A stretch of 64,000 nucleotides of DNA from Rhipidocladum racemiflorum (lineage: Eukaryota; Streptophyta; Magnoliopsida; Poales; Poaceae): positions 50,949,712 to 51,013,711 of the forward strand of contig CM070576.1 of NCBI GenBank assembly GCA_036346355.1, read 5' to 3'. The notes beneath the pieces were generated by a model, which was not told where the DNA came from, did not search any database, and worked only from the letters and a program-made list of their open reading frames with translations. Made by a program: the position numbers and the translations under genes. Shown here piece by piece: positions 24,489-34,245 of this stretch; within the stretch, counting starts at the first letter, position 1; the number at the start of each line of letters is the position of its first letter.

Positions 24489-24507
24489 GAGCTTCGTGCT
24501 GATAACG
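24489..24507 (-). other. Primer-binding region of the minus-strand Copia element
   Basis: On the minus strand the LTR is followed by CGTTATCAGCACGAAGCTC. It matches TATCAG of the usual Met-tRNA site and then diverges. The 'GCACGAAGC' word recurs through the leader. Confidence 0.6.
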
Positions 24508-24722
24508 TGTTAGACAACCTCGCTATCGAATAGTCCGGGGTTGCCTAATAGATCTAAAGTGGAGAATAGAGAGAGAGGGAGACACAATATGAGGAGGAAC
24601 GGGCCTGCTTTATTATTCTGTATGCTTGTGTACAATGGGGTGACCCCCTGCCTCCTATATATAGCGGTTCTGCTTAGAGATAAGGAAGAGTCCATATCGG
24701 ATACGAATCCGGTTTCCTAACA
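24508..24722 (-). repeat. 5' LTR of the minus-strand Copia element
   Basis: 215 bp, differing from the 3' LTR at four positions (about 1.9%). Confidence 0.94.
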
Positions 24723-24964
24723 ATATATAGCGTGTGTATACGTGAGTTCCCTGGTCGCGTGCATCCGCTCCGGTCGCGACCTTTGCGCTTGCCGATCCGG
24801 GGCTAGCTAGAACCCACATATCGGGCATTAATTGTTGCATGCATGCAATGCAATGCATATATATGGCATAGTTGACTGGTTCGGCCGTTCGGGGTTTGGG
24901 TTCTGTACAATGTACAATGCAATACATACAATGCATGTACAACTGTTCGGGAGCAGGTGAATAG

Positions 24965-25222
24965 GGAAATAAATTCCGTGGAGTATATAAACTTTTTCCG
25001 GTGTATACCTGATGCTGATTGATGCCACTTAAATAATCCTACAATCCAACGCCACGACTTAATTCAGGTGGAAATAAATACTTAACGCTTATTTCGATGC
25101 AAATTTGGTTGCTTAATTCAGACTTAATGTCATAACGTTGGATTGCAGGATTGTCTCCGTGGCATCAATCAACGTTAGGTATGGGAAAAAGTTTGCATAC
25201 TAGCCCCACGAAATTTATTTCC
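24965..25222. mobile_element. Fold-back MITE, 258 bp, Mutator-like duplication
   Basis: The two halves are long imperfect inverted repeats of about 85 bp, from 'ggaaataaatt' to 'aatccaacg' and back. Flanks are GGTGAATAG (24956-24964) and GATGAATAG (25223-25231), a 9-bp duplication with one mismatch, which suggests a Mutator origin. It is non-coding. Confidence 0.8.
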
Positions 25223-25900
25223 GATGAATAGACCATCACGTGGCTACGTGCAATCGTGATCCTTCTTTTGTACTTTTACTATCCGGCAGATCTGTAAGTA
25301 CGCCTGAAATCATGCTGCTGTATGGATTTGCCACTTTCTTGGGGGTTGTCCGTGAATTGCTCATGCACGCATGTAGTACAACTTTTTTTCAGATTGCAAA
25401 TTACACGCTGCATGGAAAAAGTCCTCGCAAAAAAAGAGAGGACGAAAGGAATAGAACAGCAAGTCAACAACCGCGGTACGCGCCGTGGCCCGTGGATCTC
25501 CCCTCTCGACGCCCAGGGCGGATATGGGGCACACTGGCGTTACGATATCACGTCTTCAATAGATTAAATTAGTTTTGATTTTGGTGGATTAAGATTGTTA
25601 GGACCTTAGAACTATTTGTGATATACTTTAATAAACATTCTTATTTGTAGCAGCCTTCGGATTGGATTATAGTTTTGTGAGATAAGGCACGAGCATTCAT
25701 AATCTCGAATGGATTTTATATATTGTAGTTGGATACATTAAAATCATGTGTATAGATTCATCTAAAAAGCATTTTCGTAATATTATAATCTTAATGGATT
25801 TTATAAATATATTACAACAGAAATTAGTGGTCAAAATTGCGTTATGGGAATGGTGTCGATCGATGCCCAAAACATGTTTTTTGACGGGGTGAATATTATA
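25223..25900. other. Non-coding, AT-rich; nothing recognised
   Basis: No gene, RNA or element ends were identified. The small open frames at 25240-25572 show no known motif. Confidence 0.5.
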
Positions 25901-25904
25901 TTTT

Positions 25905-26720
25905 GTAAAAAAAAAAATTTGAAATAAGGGCAGGAGCTTTGCCGATTCATTTAAGAAGAAAGTGAATTACAAAAGACCCAGAGTCCAAACATAGATTACA
26001 GTCAAGAAAAGAAACAGGAGAAGAGAAACCTTGAAAGGGTCCCTAACAACACAACCCACCGAACCCTAATTCGGCCTCCTTGCTTGGTGGAACACCGTGA
26101 AATCTTGGGTCGTTTTCTGGACCACCTCTAGCACCGTAGAGTACAGCTCATTGAAAGTGCGGGCGTTGCGTTCCTTCCAAATGTTCCAGAAGAGAAAAAG
26201 GAGTAACCCATCCAATTCTCTGCGAATCTCTTTGGGGAAGATCGCATGCAGCCTTTGCCACCAGGATGCTATAGATAGAGCTGGGTCCTAGTTTTGAAGT
26301 GGGAGTTGTAGAGTATGCAGTCTGTGTGATAATAGCGCCCAAGCCTGCTTTGCGAAAGGGCAAGAGATCATGAGATGATGTGCCGACTCCTCTCCTGAGC
26401 CGCAAAGGCAGCATACCGGACAATGAAGCCATCCTGTCAAGATTAGGTTGTCTACTGTGAGGATCCTGTTTTGTAGTAGCAGCTATGCAAAGAACCTACA
26501 TTTTTTATGGGTTTTTGATTTCCAGATTAAATGATAGTTTTGATCAGCTATGGATCCCTGGAATTGTACCCTATACGCCGATTTTGCTGAGTACTGTCCA
26601 TCTGAGGTCCATCTAAGCTCACCCCCTGCAAAAACTGCCAGAGTTTTAGAAATTCTTATATCTGCGTCTCCGTCTAGATCCTTCTCAACGGGATCATAGC
26701 TTTGGATCGTAGAGTACAGC
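25905..26720 (-). mobile_element. LINE (L1-type) 3' fragment with RT zinc-binding domain
   Basis: Minus-strand frames give the C-terminal zinc-binding region typical of plant L1 reverse transcriptases: 'CRFFA.LLLQNRILT', 'GWLHCPVCCLCGSGEESAHH', 'SCPFAKQAWALL' and 'ELDGLLLFLFWNIWKERNAR'. It is interrupted by stops and at least one frameshift. The 3' end (low coordinates) carries 'aatcggcaaagctcctgcc', common in grass LINE tails. The upstream catalytic part is missing, as expected for 5' truncation. Confidence 0.85.
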
Positions 26721-28110
26721 TCAATGATTTTGTAACTATATGATCGTTATCTTGCATTTGAGGTTTTCATAATCAAGATCATGCGGATTTTCATATATAA
26801 TAGATTTGGATTGTAGTTTCGAGTATTGTTGGGTTCCAGAACATATCACAAGACCATAATAGTGAAGCTAGTAAGCATGCTTTTCAGAACCAACAGAGTT
26901 TGCTGAGAATAGAATAAACTGAGAAGTGAACCAGTAGAACAGCTAGTGCTTGTGCCAAAACAGGGAGCAACTGTGAAACTTAAGCCAATTGAAATCTTTG
27001 AAAAGATAACCTGTCAAAAAAAAAACATGAGAGAAGAAGCATACTTACTAAGAAGAGAATAACCAGTTCATAAAAAGAACAAGCATAAGCAAGCAGGCAA
27101 GGATAGCAGTTTTTTATATTTAGTAGCAAAACAAAAGGACAGCAAATACATGCTGATGGAGCCAACTTCAGGGTTGAAAAACATATGATCTTGTGGTTGT
27201 TGATAAACAAAGCTTGTAAAACTTTTCGTATATGTGCATTCAAACCGTGAAAGGGGCACAAGCCTAAAAAAAATTCCTTTCTGAATTTATCGACCTTGTT
27301 CGGAAAAAAAAAATCCACATTTACTATTTCTATATAACAATTTTATAAAAGCTATGTTGAAGAGAACATATAATTAAGTTGCAGAACCTTCGTCAATCAT
27401 CAATATCTTTTTTTCATAACTTGTCTCAGATGCAATAATTCTATGCAGAAGCTAGTATGATATATATATATATCGACATTGGAATTGAGTTACCTGGCCA
27501 AACTTGCTTTTCTTACAAATATTACCTGCAAAGCTTCTTGCCAAGCAAATCCCACAACGATCATTGTACCCAACATGCAGATCATATCGCCACACAAAAA
27601 GGTAACAAAAAGATTGATAAATGATCCTTGTTTCAGGCCTGAAAATATCACCACGCTATAAAATAAGTGCTCATCATAGTTTCATATGAAATCCATTTTT
27701 TCCAACTTGTGTGAATTTGCATTAGAGGTAGATATCTCTACTACATACAAAAGGGGTTGCTGGAATTAGCTATCTACATAACTACGCTCCTATCCTCTGT
27801 TCCTTCTATTGCAATGATCTACTGCGATCGATGACACATCATGGTTGTGTGGGTTTGAAAACAGCGAAAAATACAGGAAAATCTGAAGGAAAAAAAAAGT
27901 AGGATGAACAATAAGTAGCACGGTATTTTACCTTGACTGTTCTGTGAAAAAAAACCTATTGAGCAGCAACCTTTTGAGGTAATAATACTTGGAAAATCTA
28001 AAAAAAAAACAGAAAGTAGGATTACCTTCCATTCTACCAATAATGAACAAAATTAAACAACAAAGGTAAGCAAGTTTTGTTTCTCTATTGAACCATCTCC
28101 ATTAGAGTTC
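26721..28110. other. Non-coding, AT-rich; nothing recognised
   Basis: Low-GC sequence with several A runs. Open frames at 26980-27318 and 27479-27661 have no recognisable domain or codon bias. Confidence 0.5.
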
Positions 28111-28119
28111 ATTCTTCGG

Positions 28120-30130
28120 CAATCCTAAACTGCATCTTGGCTCAAACAAAGGAAGCTTTCATGCATCAGCTTGCTCGTTAGCTCATAGGCATGAACAAAG
28201 TCGCCACCTTCTACACTACCAATCAATCAGCTTAGTGTTCGTGTTGTGTTTGGCGCCAACCCCTGCTGAAGCATCCTAAACTGCATCTTGGCTCAAGGAA
28301 GCTTTCCCTCTTTACAATACGCTAGAAAACAATAGGAAAACAATACCACAGTAGTGTTGTCACGCATTTAGGTGATGTCTCACTACAAAGTAGTGTATAC
28401 GACTTACCAGGGTTCTAGCAGTTTTGCCTTGCGGGTATGAACAAAAACTGATGATTCAGGACCTTGCTTAATGGACTCCACACACTATTAATTAGAAGTA
28501 CAACAGTTAAGGATAGGTAAGAATGCAGAAATTCTAATGGAACCATGCTATGTCAAAGAAAAGGGAGCTTCTCAAAGCACAACGTATTGAATAGTTCATT
28601 TTTCTTGGTGTAATCCCTTTCACTAATTCCAATGTACTGTGGAGTGAGGGGAACTGGACGTTAACTTGAGTCAAAAAAGAAAAGTCCAGTATCCGGTTTA
28701 ACTCACAAAAGTGGTGCAATACGAAAAAAATGTAAAATTCCATGTTATAACTAATTGCAGTTCATGGTAGATTACATGATACTTAAGGTAACCTATTATT
28801 GTGGTCTTCCTCAACTCCGGTGACTCTGCCTCAACCCCTTGCTGTCATTTTTCCTCTACTACTGCTTCTGCTCAGGTCCAGCTCCGATGCGATTGCCTGC
28901 TACTGATCTGATGCCATCCATATGTGTGCTTCCACTACTTGTTGGTGTCTCAAGGTAACAGACATGTAAGTAAGTGGGCAGGGTAGCAGATAGGCCAACA
29001 ATTTGCATGGACTCAACATGTTAAATTCAGACAATCATTATGGGTGTGTTTGGTTGCCTGCATGGTGTCTGAATCGCATGAGTGGATGCAACTGTATCTG
29101 TTAGACACATGTTTGGTTTCCTGTTCATCCTGGCCAGGTGGATGCAATTGCACCCACTCATACAGGATGGAGAAAACACAGAAATTGAACTTCTCTCTAA
29201 TGCAGGCTCGTGAGATGCACAAACAAGCAACCAAACAACTTAACTTGCATCCACTCAGTCAGGGCAAGACTAGCCTGGATGGCTCATACGAAACAAGTTA
29301 GGATGGTGCAGGTAACCAAACACACTTTGCATAGACTCAACTGTTCAATAAAAGAGAGGGCCATTCCTACAAAAACAAAAACACACACTTTAGATATTAC
29401 TGAAAATGTCAACTATTTTATACCAAACAGCCAAAAAAAACTCCAAACTACATGCATGTCTATCAGATTACAGCCATTAAAGGAAAATCTTAAACTTGAG
29501 TTTTTAACTCACATTGATAACTTCAAACTGATAAAATGATATTACTGTGTCCTACCTTTTAATAGTTATCCGATTCCTGTAACTAAGGTCCTCCTAGTCA
29601 TATCCAATTAACACATAAGAGGTTGTGCTGAGATCAAATGGTGGTCAACATTAATATCAGAATTAGATCATGATCAGCAATGTAAATATATACACTACCA
29701 GAACAATGCAAGGATGGCAAAATACTTCATGTAGTATAAAACACAGAATCTACCTAGCAATTATAATTGTTTCCGACGGCATTGACAACTATCATTCAGT
29801 TATGCAAACTTGCAAAGTTGATTTCATCCATGTCCAGTTGCTAGACTAACCTGTTGGGCATGAGCATTCGCCAAGACACAGAAGATGAACCACTCTCCTT
29901 GAGCACTCAACTGCTCGTGCCATCAAACAACTCCTTGACCTCATCCCACTTGCCAATGATCTCTAACAAAGATATTTGGGTATGGGACCTCTGGGTTCCC
30001 TTCCTGCTGCATTGCAGTGAAGAATCGCAGAGCACGTTTCATATTCCCAACTGCATTGCCAATTACATCCCAAGTCAGCAATATCCGGCTTGACCCTTCT
30101 GTGCGCATTTTGTCAATCACCCTGCGTGTG
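28120..30130 (-). pseudogene. Possible PPR-gene relics (two scattered pieces)
   Basis: On the minus strand, 30130-29940 encodes 'GNMKRALRFFTAMQQEGN', which resembles a pentatricopeptide repeat (helix pair plus 'MxxEG'). 28235-28145 encodes 'GDFVHAYELTSKLMHESF', also PPR-like. Both are short and run into stops, and neither is long enough for a firm call. If correct, an organelle RNA-binding PPR gene once lay here on the minus strand. A 38-bp segment ('catcctaaactgcatcttgg..') is duplicated at about 28125 and 28270. The rest (28330-29040 and 29340-29840) shows nothing. Confidence 0.28.
29042..29327. mobile_element. Tourist-like MITE
   Basis: GTGTGTTTGGTTGCCTGCA at the left faces its inverse TGCAGGTAACCAAACACAC at the right, with one mismatch. 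'ggatgcaa' and 'cactca' words are repeated inside. The target duplication is unclear. Confidence 0.65.
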
Positions 30131-30595
30131 TGGCTACCGCCGATAATTAGAATTTATAATATCTTAAAACTATTTGTATCGTACTTTTAGCAAATTTCGA
30201 ATATATAGACTGAATTTACGATGTTAATTACGAAACCATTGTGCATGACTAGGAAGCTGTACCTGTACGTGTGAAGTGTGTATCTGGTTAAAAATTTTCG
30301 AGTTCCGTACCTGTGGCCTGTGGACAACAAGGCAGGTGAAGAAACGCTGGTTGGCACCGTCTCATGATACTCGTGGGAAATCTGTTATTGTTCATTTGTT
30401 TGGCCCGTCCATCTGGCTCATTTAGCTAGTTCAGGTCAAATATAGTACACCTCCCTCTGTTAAGTTCGTTACTTGTAAATGCTTACTCGTAATCTCTACA
30501 AAGTCGTATCAGTCTTGGCAGTGTATTTTTTATTTTTGATTTAATATTTATTTTAAATCTTTTTTTTCGAAAATAAGCAACAGGAAAAAAAATAT
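30131..30595. other. Non-coding; nothing recognised
   Basis: AT-rich spacer with no supported gene or element boundary. Confidence 0.5.
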
Positions 30596-31429
30596 TGCGA
30601 AATTGGGTTCCCGTCGCCCGTATATAGGGCGATCGCCTTGGGAGAGGATACCTATCGCCTGTGATAGGGGGCGATCGCCAGGTGAAGGGGCGATATATTG
30701 CTTTATAAGCCTGGCGCTCGCCTCATTTCGCCCAGGTGAAGAACCAGCCACCGAAGCTAGCGAGAGCCGGAGGAGGAGAAGAGGAAAGAAAAGAAAAGAA
30801 AGGAGAGAAAAAAAAAGAGAGAGGAGAAGAGGAAAGAAAAGAAAAGAGAGGAGAGAAAATTTTGAAAAGAAATCGTAGATTCGTCATTTTTGTGGAGGTA
30901 AGTTCGAAAAATTTATATTTAGAAATATAGTGTAGAAATTTAATGTAGTAGGATTGTCTAGTATTTAGAAATATTAGGATTGTGTAGTATTTAGTATTTA
31001 GAAATTTGATGTAGTAGAAATATTAGGCAATATTTAGAAATTTAATGTAGTAGGACTGCGTAATAGAAATTTTGTTATGCAAATAATGTATTAGGCAATG
31101 TATAGAAATGTAATGTGGTAGAAATTTAATATTATGATAAAACATAGTAGGCTAGCCATATGTTGCGCGAGTAATGTTTGGAAAATTGCGACGTAGCCGT
31201 ATGGTAGGCTAGTCGAATTACTTATTTATAGTTAAATTTCTTAGTATGATCAACATACGTTTTATATATTGTATTTTAGAGTAATATTTAAAAAATATGG
31301 TAGGCTAGCAAGCATATCGTACGTTGTTAGGCACCGTGCTACGTTAGAAATTAGTAGAGTAAAAAAAAGTTTGGAAATATCAGGCATCGTTAGAAATTAG
31401 TAGAGTAAAAAACATGGTAATGCACGATG

Positions 31430-33400
31430 CGGTTAGATGGACAACTGATGAATTTTTCGGTCCGACGTTGTAGGCAGCATGTCGAAGAAGTTGTATTTTC
31501 AAATATTTTATGGAGATGGGGAGATAGCACAGGGGCCGGATGGAAAGGATTTGTCATCATTTTCAAGAGTCATACGGGGCTAGGGCTGGAAACGAGCCGA
31601 GCTGAGCCCGGCTCGGCTCGGCTCGGTGCGGCTCGGTCCAGTGGCGAGCCGAGCCAGGCTCGGCTCGGCCCTGAGGCGAGCCCAAAAAACCGGCTCGGCT
31701 CGGCTCGGCTCGCGAGCCGGCTCGTTGGCTCGCCGAGCCAGAACATTTTATCAGAAAATTAAATATTTATACAATAATTCATGTATTTACAGTGAATAAT
31801 ATTAACTTACTAATTACTACTAAATAATAGTAGTTGCTTAATTGCTCTCTATCACACTTGTAGGAAATGGAATTGTCTCAACATCATCTTCATCATCTTT
31901 TTCCTAAAAATATAAGTCATTAGTCATACTAAATTCCCTGCATGGGCTGGGCCGCCGAGCCAATTTGGCTCGCGAGCCAGCTCGCGAGCCGAGCCGGCTC
32001 GGTGTTTTTGCGAGCCTGAAAAACAGGCTCGGCTCGAGCTCGATCCGAGCCACGAGCCTGTGCGAGCCGAGCCAGGCTCGGGCGAGCCCGAGCCGAGCCA
32101 CGAGCCACGAGCTTTTTTTCCAGCCCTATACGGGGCATATCTAGATCGAGTGATAGGACATACAGGGCTGTGTTGGAGTGGATGTTTCGAATGTTCAATT
32201 TGGATGCACAAACTGTTCAGCTGCGGGTTAGAGCAGTAGTAAGCCGTGCGCAACACTGTTTTTATGGAGAGTTGATTCCTATTAACCCGACATCATCGTG
32301 GAGGAGCTATGTTGGGTTTGCCGTAGAGCGGGGCTGGCCGCTCATGTTGCTGGTACAATGGTGCCCGATAGCTCCATAGGTGTCGAAAGTTCGTGATGTC
32401 AGGGTAGATATTACGGAGAAGGGGAAGACAAATATGCGAGAATGCGATGATGAAGGTGGCGAGGAGCCCGGAGACAGGGAACACGAGATTGGCGGTGGCG
32501 AGGGGATCGGGGAGGGGGGTGAGGAGACAGTGGTGGAGGCGCGGGGGGTGGCCGACGAGGGGGAGGAGATGGAGGACATAGTTCACATGATGGAGGAGGA
32601 GGACCGTGCGGATGAGGAAGTCTCAGATGGCGAACACTCGTATGAGGAGGACAATACTCCTGAGGTGCCTGTTCTTGGTGCGTGGACTAATTATAATTTC
32701 AAAGACATAACAATGAATGAAGGGAACAGTGATGCATGGGAGTATCATGAGAATGAGGTCACGCAGGGGGCCATATATAAAGACAAGGAGGCTGTGATGG
32801 ATGTGGTGAAGTACTTGGCAATGTCTCTTCGGCGGCAATTCAGGGTAGTGAAGTCTAGCAAAAAGAAGTACGACGTGAAGTGCGTAGTTGATTTATGCCC
32901 ATGGCGGGTGCATGCATACAAGGGGAAGTGGAAGGACTACTGAAAATGTTCCATAGTGATAGAGCATAATTGCGAACTGGAGGAAGCAGAGTAGGAACAC
33001 CACAATCTGTTGTCCACTTGGGTGGCAAATGTGTTTTATGGTCAGCTCATGGACAATCTACATCTGCAGTCTCGATCTATTATCAGAGCCGTGGAGGAAA
33101 GGTTTCAGTACAAGATTAGCTACGGAAAGGTATGGAGAGCAAAAAGGATAGCTTTACAAATATGGTTCGGGACATACGAGGCTTCCTACAAGAATATTCC
33201 ACACTTGCTCAGGGCAATATCACATAGGAATCCCGGTACATTCATCGAGCTTGCGGAGTTTCCCGCGAATGGTGTGTGCGCGGGTAAGTGGGTCTTGCAG
33301 TAGGCCTTCTTGGCCCTCGGCGCATGCATAAAACGTTCCAACACTATCGCCAGGTCATTTGAATGGACGGCACATTCCTAACAAGAGGTGAGAGATAAAT
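31430..33400 (+). pseudogene. MuDR-type transposase, N-terminal two-thirds, with in-frame stops
   Basis: One frame (32170-33303) carries 'SSWRSYVGFAVERGWPLML', a long acidic linker (Glu/Asp/Gly-rich, 32400-32680), then the MuDR DNA-binding domain ('MDVVKYLAMSLRRQFRVVKS', 'YDVKCVVDLCPWRVHAYKG', 'IEHNC') and the region before the catalytic core ('RSIIRAVEERFQYKISYGK', 'FGTYEASYKNIPHLL'). 'MDGTFLT' near 33360 holds the first Asp of the DDE triad. The frame has stops at 32377, 32941, 32992 and 33301. The remaining DDE core and the SWIM zinc finger are absent. In autonomous MULEs this enzyme cuts and pastes the element. Confidence 0.82.
31581..32128. mobile_element. hAT-type MITE, 548 bp, TSD TACGGGGC
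   Basis: TACGGGGC is duplicated at 31573-31580 and 32129-32136. Ends are TAGGGCTGGAAA and its inverse. Both subterminal regions are packed with GGCTC/GAGCC repeats; the centre is AT-rich. An 8-bp duplication with TAGGG ends fits hAT. It splits the MULE transposase. Confidence 0.9.
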
Positions 33401-33595
33401 TCGTAAACTTACCAAGTGTGTGTAGTTGTACTCACACAACAACTCAGTCAAATTATTGAGGGGTGGTTCCTGGTTTCACCACATCATTTTCAACACTTTT
33501 GATGAATGACAATATTTCACAAGTTCAAAAAATCGAATTCTGGTCACCCATGCGATTATGGCTTATGCAGGCACCTTCTAGGCTTTCCTGGGTTG

Positions 33596-33599
<4 letters not shown>

Positions 33600-33654
<55 letters not shown>

Positions 33655-33655
33655 A
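33600..33655. repeat. Compound (TC)n(AC)n microsatellite
   Basis: About 15 TC units are followed directly by about 12 AC units. Confidence 0.97.
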
Positions 33656-34245
33656 ACAAACATAGCTCTAGACTTCTCACTAGTACAGAAAAACCTTATT
33701 ACAGATGATTCATAAACGTTATCACAGACGGTTTTGTGAACCATCAGTAACAATGGGTCAGTGATGAAAAGAGATCATCAGAGACGGCTTTTGACCCATT
33801 TGTGAAAATAGACATCACGGATGATTCTAAATAAGAACTGTCGGTGATGATCTTTTATCATAGATGGTTTCTATTCTGAACCATCTATGATATTAATGTT
33901 ATCACTGACGATCCACATTAGAACCGTCTGTGATAACAATAACATCATAGACTGTTCTAAATAGAAACCGTATGTGATGTGTTTTTGTTATATGGAACTT
34001 TTTCTGCTTATTGGCTAGCCTCAGAAAATGCTAGCCATGCCCTCTGAAACAAACATATTTATGGTGACGCATGTACACAGTTTTGCACGAGTGATTCAGC
34101 CACACACTCTCAATACTATCTAACAGTGAGTGCACGCTTTGGCTCCTTTTGTACTCTGGCCCGATAGGTTAGCAAGGGCAGGGTAATCATTTATGGTGTA
34201 GAACAATAAGCAGTGCAAAGTGAAATTCTCTCATTTTTGCACATT

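Larger units (their letters stand above)
21950..24507 (-). other. Gag-less leader of the minus-strand Copia element
   Basis: This 2.5-kb stretch between 5' LTR and protease is where gag should lie. I see no UBN2 domain or CCHC motif on either strand. Instead there is an AT-rich half (21950-23160) with 'attcataa' repeats, and a GC-rich half (23260-24420) with repeated GGCTTCATGC / GGCTTCGTGC words. The GC-rich part gives long spurious open frames on both strands. A TCTTTTCATCTAG tract just upstream of the protease (about 21945-21960, minus) resembles a 3' splice site, so a spliced gag cannot be excluded. Confidence 0.6.
17842..24722 (-). mobile_element. Copia LTR retrotransposon (minus), pol only, 6.88 kb, TSD ATATA
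   Basis: ATATA is duplicated at 17837-17841 and 24723-24727. LTRs of 215 bp lie at both ends, with TGTTAG...CTAACA termini, differing at four positions. Order on the minus strand is LTR, primer site, a 2.5-kb leader without a gag frame, pol, polypurine tract, LTR. Pol is decayed. The copy at 59146 onward has the same unusual plan. Confidence 0.95.
30596..33470 (+). mobile_element. Mutator-like element (MULE), 3'-truncated
   Basis: It contains a decayed MULE transposase (31430-33400). The 5' region has a GC-rich segment with GGCGATCGCC twice (30627-30690), a purine-rich leader (30770-30860) and an AT-rich intron-like stretch to 31430. A hAT MITE (31581-32128) is inserted. The 3' half of the transposase and the right terminal repeat are missing; a CACTA element begins at 33678. 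The left end is not fixed. Confidence 0.7.

Noticed and set aside
23641..24489. Open frames up to 282 codons in the GC-rich leader of the gag-less Copia element
   Set aside because: Overlapping frames exist on both strands, rich in Arg/Ala/Gly, with no motif. Treated as composition artefacts.
26980..27318. Minus-strand 112-codon frame with Cys/Phe-rich sequence
   Set aside because: AT-rich intergenic sequence, no recognisable domain or signal, and composition typical of random frames.
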